Of a stretch of 64,000 nucleotides of DNA, positions 12,401 through 24,400 are shown piece after piece. The DNA lies in NCBI RefSeq assembly GCF_000003815.2, contig NC_049985.1, positions 1,888,701 through 1,952,700 of the forward strand. Reading direction: 5' to 3'. Position 1 is the stretch's first letter. Every line of letters begins with the position of its first letter. Under the pieces are notes generated by a model that saw nothing but the letters and a program-made list of their open reading frames with translations, made no database searches and was not told where the DNA came from. The DNA comes from Branchiostoma floridae (Eukaryota; Chordata; Leptocardii; Amphioxiformes; Branchiostomatidae). Position numbers and translations under genes: made by a program.

Positions 12401-15400
12401 AGGTCAGGTCAGGATTCAGGGTCATGAACAATTCTGGCCAGTTTAAATCATTAGCAGACACAGTGACAAACCATGTTGGTGGTCCAATAGTGTTTATTTT
12501 TGCTAGCAAGTTTAGCAGTTGGTCCTTGAAGTAAGCTGCTGTTCCACGTATATTCTTCATAAAAGTGTATGATGTGCTTTCAACATGTTGATCAATTTCA
12601 TGATGCAGATCGCCTGCTGTTAGTGGCTGTGCTATGGATTGTGATCTAACATTACTCTGCTTTTGCATTCTACATACAATGGATATCTGACTGTACAATT
12701 TCTTGATTTCATACGAGTTCAAGGCAAAGAAGAGCCATGGGATGTTTTTTCTCCAGCAATCATTGATATTGAGCAAACGTGATTGGAAGTACTGTAAGTC
12801 TGTTAGTTGTACATCACGCGTCTGTTTGAAGCCATTTTTACCATATGGGTATAACTGTGGAAAACAGTGTTCCTCAAGATCAGTCTCTTTAAATATGCTT
12901 TGTGGTGGTGATGTTTCACGTGGTAGTGATATCACTGGGACATTGTCTGTTACATTCTGCAACAGAGATTGTAACTGGACATTTGGATTAATGTAGTTAC
13001 AGGGAAAAGCTGAGAGTTCTTGGACAGTAGAAGGTGCACTTGAGAAGTCTGGTTCATTGGCGTCTGTGATCATTGGATTGAATTCACTTGACTTTTTTAC
13101 CCAGTTTTCAAAGGTAGCTATGTTCACATGTGAATATAGATGATTATGCGTTACCAGCCATGTAAGAGCTTCATGCATTTTGGAAAATCGTACAATGTGT
13201 TGTGGGTCTGTTCTTTGTGTTTTACTTTCATTTGTCTGACAAGGGTGTACTATTACTAGCCCAGCTGTATCTTGGCTATGTGGTAACAGTTGGCAAGTAG
13301 TTTCAATGTTGGTAGGGAAACTTATGGCTTGACCTTGTTCACCAAATTGTCCACCTGGTAATACAATTAACTTGATGAAGGTGTATTTCAAACTGACAAG
13401 TCTTGTTTCCATTCTACTGAGTTGTTTCAGGCATGATGGAATGTCACCTGGATCCATATTGTTAGTCCAAGCATTGGGTATGGGTTTGTCTTTTTCAAGA
13501 CAAATCAAACACTTTGAACAGAGATGATGTTGACCCAGAAATATCATTGACTATNNNNNNNNNNNNNNNNNNNNNNNNNNNNNNNNNNNNNNNNNNNNNN
13601 NNNNNNNNNNNNNNNNNNNNNNNNNNNNNNNNNNNNNNNNNNNNNNNNNNNNNNNNNNNNNNNNNNNNNNNNNNNNNNNNNNNNNNNNNNNNNNNNNNNN
13701 NNNNNNNNNNNNNNNNNNNNNNNNNNNNNNNNNNNNNNNNNNNNNNNNNNNNNNNNNNNNNNNNNNNNNNNNNNNNNNNNNNNNNNNNNNNNNNNNNNNN
13801 NNNNNNNNNNNNNNNNNNNNNNNNNNNNNNNNNNNNNNNNNNNNNNNNNNNNNNNNNNNNNNNNNNNNNNNNNNNNNNNNNNNNNNNNNNNNNNNNNNNN
13901 NNNNNNNNNNNNNNNNNNNNNNNNNNNNNNNNNNNNNNNNNNNNNNNNNNNNNNNNNNNNNNNNNNNNNNNNNNNNNNNNNNNNNNNNNNNNNNNNNNNN
14001 NNNNNNNNNNNNNNNNNNNNNNNNNNNNNNNNNNNNNNNNNNNNNNNNNNNNNNNNNNNNNNNNNNNNNNNNNNNNNNNNNNNNNNNNNNNNNNNNNNNN
14101 NNNNNNNNNNNNNNNNNNNNNNNNNNNNNNNNNNNNNNNNNNNNNNNNNNNNNNNNNNNNNNNNNNNNNNNNNNNNNNNNNNNNNNNNNNNNNNNNNNNN
14201 NNNNNNNNNNNNNNNNNNNNNNNNNNNNNNNNNNNNNNNNNNNNNNNNNNNNNNNNNNNNNNNNNNNNNNNNNNNNNNNNNNNNNNNNNATTACTGTGTC
14301 ACTTGTATATATAGCAGAGAACAGTCTAAGGCGTCACTGAAACAGATTGAAAATATTGTCTTGATCACATAACATCTTACTAGTACCAACAAAAAGCAAA
14401 AATCTACAAAAGTTCAGGTGTGACATCTTGCCAACTGCTTTGCTGATTGTTTAACAGTTAGCTACAATCCGTTGTTTTCTACTATTCTTTGGAAATGTAT
14501 GTTTTAATGTATTAGAATCCGATCCATCTTTTCAACTTGTACGATATTTTTACAATCAAAAATGCCCTGCATAATGCCTCGCATCGGCTCAAGCACAGTG
14601 CACCATTAAACTATCTAAATTCTCGTCAATCCCCACACACTGGTTTTACTAAAAAAACTATATACCGTTCCTTGGAAATATGTTTCAATGTGTCCGAATT
14701 CATGATCACTATCTTTTCAAATTGTACGTTACTCTTACGATCGAAAATGTCCTGCAGGACCTCCTGCAGCTGCATATATAGACGCACGCCCCCCTCCCAC
14801 CCGCACGTAAACTGTTCCAATCGTTGCACAATAAACTTGACTGTATACCCTCCACAAAATCTTTCGTCAAATGTCGTGCTCATTTTACTCACATGACACT
14901 ACGCCTTAGAATGTAATGTTATATTTTAATACATCCGAATTCCAGAAAGATAACTTTACAAACTGTACCAATTTCTGTACGATAAAAATCTCACCTCCTC
15001 CGCACCGTCAACGCCCGTGAGGGTATTTACCGGAATAACCCGAAATGACCCGGAATAACCCGGAATAACCGTAATATTTCTTGTTCCCATGGCCATATAT
15101 ACATTATTTTATGCCAAAATATTGCATTCTGCGATCTTAACTTATCAAAGCACACTGTATTTCGGTAGCTTTCATCCTTTATTAAGGTTATTCCGGGTTA
15201 TTCCGGGTTATTCCGGGTTATTCCGCTAAATACCCGGACCCGTCAACGCTATCGCAAAATGAACCGTGCGATTTAACGACAACTCCTCAAATGTTACATG
15301 ACCAGTGTTTTACTGCAAATCAAGAAACATTTTCCTTTCCTAGACTTTGCTAATGAGCGCTGCAATGTTTTCTGTACGAGTAGAGGTCATGGATAAACAG

Positions 15401-18400
15401 TATTCTTACAACGTTTATTTGAAGGGCTAAGAAGGGCTGAGAATTGTCGTAAAAACGCACGGTACATTGCGTTTATTTGAAGGGCTGAGAAGGGCTGAGA
15501 ATTGTCGTAAAAACGCACGGTACATTTTGCGACCATAGCAGACCCATCCAAGGACGAACCATTAAACCGGGGACAAAGCCGGGCGCCTGCGGCGCCCCGG
15601 CAAAAAATTAAAGAGTAGATGTTATTGTTGTTGTCCATGGGAAACATTAGAACGATGAAACCATTTTTACTCCCAATGCCTTATGCGTAAAATACAACAT
15701 GGTAAATGTTTTATGTAAGTTTTTGTGCAGTTTGTAAAGAAACTTCTTTAAAAAGCGGAATGACATCCCTCAGTAGTGATGGATTATGAAGCAAGGAAAT
15801 TCATCTCACAGCATTTAGTAAGCCTGGATAAAAATGCCCTGGAGACGAGTCTGGATATAACACGCCCGAAAGATACAGAGCCCCGGTAATCCCCATTCTG
15901 TATAGGATTACATACACACCAGACACCTAATACTACTGGCACTATCTTGCCTGAACCTATTCCATTCCATGCCCTGATCTGCAAGAAAATCCCCTCACCT
16001 CCTATTCACGGCTGTTCAAAGTTTCAAAAGAGTTACATCAAGTCAGAAGAACACAAAATGATGCACACGTTACTTAAGGTCACTAACACTCCTAATATAT
16101 ATAAGTCCTATCCAAAACCCTCACACATGTACACGAATTATACCTTATTTCTCATGTACGAATATCCTAATATCTTGATAAAGTAGACGAGATACAACAA
16201 TTGTTTTTGACAGATACAAGACGTACAAAAAATGATACATATGTTACTTAAGGTCACTGCCACTCCTACCCAAAACCCTCATAAATGTATAGCCTCCAAT
16301 TATACCTTATTTCTCATGTACGATTATCCAAACCTCTTGAATAAGTAGCTGAGATACAACAATTGTTTTTGACAGATACAAGAAGTACTAAAAATGATAC
16401 ATATGTTACTTAAGGTCACTACCACTCCTATCCAAAACTCCAATTATACCTTATTTATCATTTACGATTATCCTAATATCTTGATAAAGCGGATGAGATA
16501 CAACAATTGGTTTTCACAGATGCAAGAAGTACCAAAAAATGATACATATGTTACTTAAGGACATTACCACTCCTATACAAAACTCACATACCTCTCATTA
16601 TACCTTCTTCATCCTTTACGATTATCCAAATATCTTGATAAAGTAGCTGAGATATAACAATTGTTTTTGACATATGCAAGCTCCTGCAGTGCGGATTGTA
16701 ACGATACCCAATTAACTAAAGGTGGGAAGTATTTGTTGTATAATTTGACATATTCGCTAGGGAAATCCAAGTAGAATTAACATTATTCCAGTGTCTCATT
16801 ATGGGTAATATTTGAACTCTTACATGTACATGTGTTCTAATTGTTCTGACTGTGTCTAGTAATTTTTTAGGACCTGACAGCAGCACCTTTGTAGACAGTT
16901 TTCTGATTTTGTCCTGAGTATTGAAGTAAAATTACAATGTACTGTATTCTTGATGGCTGTTTTGAAAGCAAATTTCAAGGATTCTTCATGTATATTGAAA
17001 CCAGCCTTATAAAAGTGTACAGACTTTTCAGTGCAAAGCTTCCTTTGTTTCACGCCACTTGGACAAAAAACCTTGAGACTTATCTTCATGTGATCTCTAG
17101 GTCCTTTTGTTTATCTCTTTGTATTGCATACCCAGTAAAGTGCTTAATGGAATAACACACCAGGTTTGTTTTTACTGTATAACCAGTTGTATATCTCAAC
17201 TCACATGGAGATGGAGCCGTACTCTTCTAAACAAAAGTGTGGTAGGACGTCCTCAAATACGGGACCTCTTTTTAACATCTTATCAGAGGGAATCCCTTAA
17301 TGAAGCTACATGTACGTAATTTGAATTTTTCCCCCAAGTGAAATGAGGAAATTTATGTTTACGTGCCTTTCCCAAGGGCACAATGTCAGAACATATCAGA
17401 GGTTGGAACCCTGTACCTCTGGGCTATGAGACAGACAAATGCTACTGCCACGCTGTGCAATGCCAAGGCAATGCACCCTGACTGATGATTTCCACTGACC
17501 TACTACAGACTTGCCAACAGGCAGTTACGCAACTGGGCATGATTTTGGAAAGTTGCGTGAGTGGTATATCTTATTACCTGGACTTCTAACCTTCATCGAC
17601 CTGCTACAGTCTGTCCAACAGCTGCCCAAGGATGATTACACCTCTCCTGAGACAACTTGAAGTAAGGAAGGCACTTTAACAAGTTTCACCCAACCCGAGA
17701 AAAGCCCGGATAAATCTTCCCCAAATGAAACCCTTTATCTGCTCTGACTTCCTCATTGAGAACTATCCTTCAGCTTGAATGTAGAGTAAATCTTGTTCCA
17801 GCCTTGGACCTTCCAAACGTTGTTAGCCATGCATCATGCCATTACCTGAGTCTCCCAGCACTATGGCGAATGTCGAGGATGGAAGCATGCCAGGAGAGAA
17901 GATGAAAATTTTATCGTTGAGCTTTCACGTCGGAGTCTCCCCAACCTTATCTAATACCCTAATACAGAGAGTTCTGGGGGCGGTCACCCCATTGACTTTG
18001 CGGGGAGCCTATTTCTGGAGTTCCCGCTGACATCCACTGTTCGTGGCATAAAAGGCACCTGTATAGGTCCTGCTAAATCAGAAACTTCTCATTCACGTCG
18101 GAGATCAGAGGGGTGGTATATGTGCAATTCGATACCTTAACTTCAGTGTCGATGAGGGATCGTTCCAATTACCCCAAGTAAGGCTGCTTATCCCAAATGC
18201 TCCAAGTATTATCTGGAAACTTCAAAGTGCTTTGTAGCCTGGACAGAGAGGCTCCAGGCAGTCAGCTGCCTTTCCATCTTGTGTTCTGACAGGAAATTCG
18301 ATGACCTGGCTTTAACATCTTTTGCTTTGAAATACATACAGGATCTTTGCTATGGATGGCCGCATGGATCATTACTGGTTTCAGTGCCATGCAGTCGGAC

Positions 18401-21400
18401 TCAAAGGGGTGGTGGGTTTTGAGAGAACTCCAGAGTTAACTTTTTTATTAAGTTCTGCAGAGCACTAGAGGAACTTGCAAATGATCATTCCTACATTCCA
18501 AAAAGAGACGCAAACTGTCCTGTTCCATGTAGCATGTCATAAACAAATATCCTTTAGCCCTACAGGTGTGTTCCAGTTCATTAGCACTATGAGCTCTGCC
18601 AGGAAAGCTGACTTCCTTTGAAATGGAAAAATTCCTACATTACTACGATAATTTCTTTACATCAACAGCCAGTTCCAATCTTGCTATTGGCACTGAATAA
18701 CATCACCAAGAGGATGACCTCTAACCATATTCTACCATTCCCGTCCTCCAATTTATAGTGTCTACAGATATGCCGACATAAAAGGTTCAGAATCCCTGCA
18801 TATACATCAAACAGATGGAGGTGAGATGATGAAATGGAGCACACCGTAAGAGCAGTGCTTCTGAACCCCACAGTACCAGTGCCTTTGATGTACATAATCA
18901 TAGTAATGCACCAAAATGAAATTGCTTTCAAAATGTAAAACGTATCATCACCTTCAAAGCTTTCCAAATAAAAGCACGTTTAAATTGACCTCATTTTTTG
19001 GATTAACATTTTGAGAATCTTGAAGGCCTCTATAAGATCAAGTTTTTTTTATGTGGCGGTACTTTCGCACCTCGCAGAATCATGATAGTTAGATGTTAAA
19101 TGCAATAAAGTTAATGGCTACAGCCACAAGAATTCTTTCATTGCTGACAGTTTTGCTTTCTACTCATGGAAAGAAATTATTTTCACAGGTGTGGATACAA
19201 TACCATGTAATCTGGGCTTGTATTAGGTTCTAGACCCACACAGCAACAAAATGGTCAATACAGTTTAGTGTGTGTGAGTGGGTAAAGTCTCAAACCTTAC
19301 ACTCCATTATACACTTCAAGTGTTACTACCACCTACAATCAACTCTGATGCTGCTTTTCCAGGTAAGTTTTAGGTCTAGGAAAAAAGTTGTGCTTCCTGT
19401 TTCCCGACCTACCCTAGAAAAAACTGCAGACCCTAGCCTTTTGGGAGGGTTGGGCAGTGGAGCCACTGTAGCTTCCAGTAAGTGTTAGAATTTTTCAGAA
19501 TTTCTTCTATTCAAAAACTGCTTGTCCTAGCTAATGAAGGATAAATTTATCCAAAGGTTTGTAACCATTATGCACATAATCAAAATTTGACATTAAAGAT
19601 ATAAGTGTCTTTATGCATTTCAGTTTGCTTTGTTAAACTGAATTGTATCAACTGTATTGTATTAAGAGTTTTGGTCAAAGTCTAAAAAATCAAAAAGATG
19701 AATTTAAGAAAAAAGATAATCGCGACCTGCTGACCCTCATTTTTTCAGGACTAAAACAGGAAACATAACATTTTTTTCCAAGGCCTTATTATACCATTGT
19801 CTGCCATTTGCTTGAGGGAGGTTCTAAGAATAGGACGGTAGTGAATTATGTGGCGCAGCAGTGCTCTCCTGACCTTTGCTGTGTAAGACGTTAAAGAAGT
19901 GAGTAAGCCATAAAAGTCTTAAGTCATGATAAAACCAAAGTGGGGATCGACTGCCACCGACAAAAGACAGATTAAAAGAAAGACCCGAGTGAGCCTGAGA
20001 GCTTTTCTATTTTAAGAAACTGTCTACAGTTCAAAGGATTGCGTGTTACTGGGATCAGCAGTCAGATAAATCCATTGAGCATGCTGCTTCTTGTGTACAT
20101 TTTTAAGAAGTCTGCTGGACTTATCATGCAAAGCATGTAAAATCTGCTGTAGTCTTGTAGAACTGTGGAGACTTCCCCAGTAGATGCCCATTCTGGATGA
20201 CTAACCATAATTAATAGATCAACAAAATAGAAAAACAAACAAATCAAGCAGATGTCACTGATCAACCAACAAGGTCAAACAAAAAGGCTTGCTAGTCCAG
20301 TCTAACATACCCAGGAAGACCATTCTCTCCTCACCTAGCCTCACCGGCGTAGCACTTCCATCAACATATTAAGTTTTTCCATCAACATTCAGGTAACGTA
20401 TAAAATCTGGTCTATGTCACAGTATGTGGACAGTAGCTAGGTGGTTGCTATGGACAGGATTCTGATGATTGGGAGAAAATTCAACCTAAAGAATCACCAA
20501 AATGTGGTGGCGTCACATCATAACGCACAGGTTTGACTGTATAATCTGTACTCATACATGGACTGTAAAACTTACCAACTGACAGTAGTGTGCCGAAATC
20601 CAGCATTTCTGTGGAGGAGTAGATACCGGGGGCTGGGGAAATAAAGAAAACCGGTCATGAGTTAAGCACTTAGTTTTTATTCCAAATGTGTATGTCATAA
20701 GCAATAGCTAAAAACATTTCCTGTTCATAGACTTTGAGATGACTTGTCTAATTGATGCTAACAGATCACAGTGCCGGTGCATTAAGCTTAACAAAAAGTT
20801 TTCTGAAACTGGCAGCCTACTAATATGGTGTTGAAGACTCTAGGACCTACAGTAACTAGGTAACTTTATATTCCAGTTGCCATGATAACCATGGTTACCA
20901 GTTGCCAAGATAAACATGGTTACCAGTTGCCAAGGTAACCATAGTTACCAGTTGCCAAGGTAACCATGGTTACCAGTTGTCAAGGTAACCATCGTTACCA
21001 GTTGCCAAGGTAACCATCTTTTCCAGTTGCCACGGTAACGTACCTGACGTGACCTCCACCTCCACGGGCAGGATGAGGGACTCGTGGTGGGGGAGGGTTT
21101 TTATCCTGATGAACGCCGTGTGATTTTTCTCCTCCCTGCCGACGAAACTCGCTCGCATGACCGGCTTCGTCTCATAGGGAGGGATTTCCTGAGAGGCAAG
21201 GAGATACAGTTTGTACTTGTTATTGTAACTGGCTTTGCAATTAGTGGAAACAAGCTGACACATTACTCAGACAAACCAGGCAGTCACTTCTGGTAGGGAC
21301 TGACTACAAAACAATTGAAAATCACCCAAAAATAATTTCATCATGTTGGTAGGTCATAAGATAGTAGAGTTTTGTGCTGTGCATCAGCCTTCAACATTTC

Positions 21401-24400
21401 ACTATAATTATACTATTGTATATTTATTACTTGTTTCTTGTCTTTACATGAGACAATGCAGTAGGGTTCATAAAATATTATACTGACATAGTTCCAAACT
21501 GTTTCCCAAAAAGTTGCTTGTGTAAACCTAGAATATCAAAAGATTCAATTTCCTCTGTGAAGGGACCAGGAGATATACTAAAAAGGCCCTTCAGCCATCA
21601 CAGCGCCAAGTCGTTACAACTAATATGTGCATTTCCATCACACATCGATTTTTGCTGAGAGGCATCACTGGCACGGAATGTGCATCGGCTTCTAACAAGC
21701 CACGGGGGAGGTGAAACTTCACCGGCAGAGAATGGCCCTTACTTTCATCTTTTTAGCAGGCTAATGGGGTCACAGGAGTTCAAAGGGTGCGCCAGGTGGT
21801 GACGACAAACCCGGCTTTTTTTGGAAGGCCCCCAGGGCGGAAGTCCATTCGGTTTGAGTGGATCAATCGATGTGAGCGAGCAATTTGTTACAAGACAATC
21901 CATACATACATGTATACAACTGCTTCAGCAACTATACCACTGCCAATTATAACTCTATGAGCATAATTGGAACTACTGATTACTTGTAAATGCTTAGCTT
22001 GTCTTCTTGCTTAACACTACTGTCATGAACAGTTTAGGAGTCAGACTGAATTCTTCAAAATGAAAAGTTAACACTAGTTCACCTTTATCCGTGGGGTAAC
22101 CTACATCTGTTGTTTTTAAAAAACAGGGTATGTATACGGATATTTTGCCAATGAGTGGTGGTTTCAGCTGCAATATCCTGAAAATACTGCAATTTTAAAG
22201 TAACCTCCGTTGACTTGATATCTGTACATAACGTTACCCTGTTTCAAAAAAATGGAAATAGGTAACCCAACGGATAAAGGTGAAGTCTTGCATCAACCAT
22301 AACTTAAAACATTGGGACATTTTTTTAGTCCTTCAATGCCCTTGGCAAAAATGTTGGACAGAAAGGGCAACCGTTAATGATCCGATCGACCGAAACCTCT
22401 GCTTCATTTATTCATAAAGTAAATCACATTTGACACAGATCTGCCAATTCCGTGAACCCTTCAAGGTTCGTGACCTTTGTGAAGGTCGTAGCCACGGAGA
22501 TTAAGACGGCCACGACCTTTGCAAAAGTCACCTTCGGGAAATCCAGATATCTCGAACAAATCAATTATTACAGAAGACTGCAAGGCTCTTGTACTAAGTA
22601 CTTAAGACACCTGAATGTGTCCACCAGCGTTCGGCGGAAGTGACCTTGAAGTGACCTTATCCAAAGCCAAAATCTCAGTGCTGCTAACGATTCTAAGGAA
22701 AGGAAACCAACTGTGGGATCTGTGCATTTATGACTGCCTGAGCTTAATGAGTGCTTCAGCCTTGTAACTCTAATACTACTTAATAATGCACTGCTGCAGC
22801 TGTGATAATATCAAAATTGTGCATGTTTCTTTGATGAAGTGAATCTGCCTGTCTGATGTATAAGCTCCAAGCTTCCAGTCATTAACAATGGGCAAGATTC
22901 CATAAACCCGGCACCATGCAGGAAGCTAGCTAGCCCAAGAGTCTGCGAGCTCTAAAGAGCATTTTTGGCAGCAATATAATATGGCATGAATTTTAGAGAT
23001 CATTCGATGTTATCCACCAATATTTGCAGTTTCCTGACCTCCAGTTGATGTAACTGCAGATTTACATGCAAAAAATATGCTCCGCTCCGTGCTGATTTTG
23101 AGATATGGCAACCTTTTCGCAATTGACACATTGGGCCAGAGGTTGTATGTGGGCTGTGAAATGTGTCTCTTTTAGTAAAGTGCCATAATTTGGTCCATCT
23201 GAACTCATAATTAGCTTCAAGTCATTAACTCTTCTCAAGAAGGTTGTGCGCGAGCTGCAATCTTCAAAATTTCTTTAAGGAATTACTTAAATGTCTGATG
23301 TATAAGCTTCAAGCTTCAAGTCATTAACATTCGTCTGCTCTTCTCCCAAAGGTTTTGTGTCAGCTGTGATCTTCAAAATGTCTTTCCGAATTAATTTCTC
23401 TGTCTGTGTGATCTTCAAGCTTCAAGTCATTAACATTCGGCCTCTCTTCTCCGGAAGGTTGCATGTGAGCTGTGTCTAAATGTCTTTCATTGATGAATTA
23501 ACCTGTCTGATGTATAAGCTTCAAGCTGCAAGTCATTAACTTTTGGCTGCTTGTCATGAGAGGGATGTGTGTTCGCTATAATCATCTAGCAGTCAGGTAC
23601 ATTTGCATATACCAGAAGAACCCTCCAGTAGTCAAGTCCATTAAGTGAACAAGGTTGATACATGTAGAATTCTTTCCCCCAAAAAATTGGGTAAATCCCA
23701 ATTTATTCTAGTGTTGGTTTTGGAAAGTCAATTCTTTTGTCCACAAAGTCATTTAACAACACAGATAAACTTTGCTATGCTAAAATCATCTAAGTGTGCC
23801 CTTGATGTGTCGTGAATTTGCCTGTCTGGTGTATAAGCTTCAAGTTTTTAGTCATGTTAGTATGGATGAAATAAAATTTGAATATGAAACATGTACTTTA
23901 CATCAATTATCTTTTTGTCTGCTCTTTAATGAGACAAATAAGTGATGAAGCACAATATCAGAGAAAGGTCTCCCTGAATTGCTACTAATATGGCAAGGAG
24001 ACTTTACTGTGATGTCACAACCCATTGCTAATGTTAACCACCAAAGAGCACAGTTGACCATTGATTTAAAGATAACATACTCTATTAGATGCTTTCAGAA
24101 AAGACCACATCTTCACACAACAAGTCATTAACTTATGAGAAAATTTCCTTTCATTGGTGAGTGTCCATGACAAGGATGTGTGATTGCTTAACCATAGTTT
24201 CTGAGGCAATTCATGTACTTTTAAGGAAATTTCATTTTACTGGCACTTAAACATTTAGCAAGTGTCCATAACAAGGATTTGTGATTGTCTTACCTGTGGT
24301 GCTTCATGAAATTTTGTTTTACTGACACTTTAAGGTTTCCAAGACAAGGATGCGTGACGTCTTACCCATAGTTTCTATGGTGGTTCATGAACTTTTAAGG

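Noticed and set aside
13514-14314. 266-codon open frame
   Set aside because: It is almost entirely the N gap.
20871-21043. CRISPR-like array (25-bp regular repeat)
   Set aside because: Units are contiguous without unique spacers, in an intron of an animal gene.
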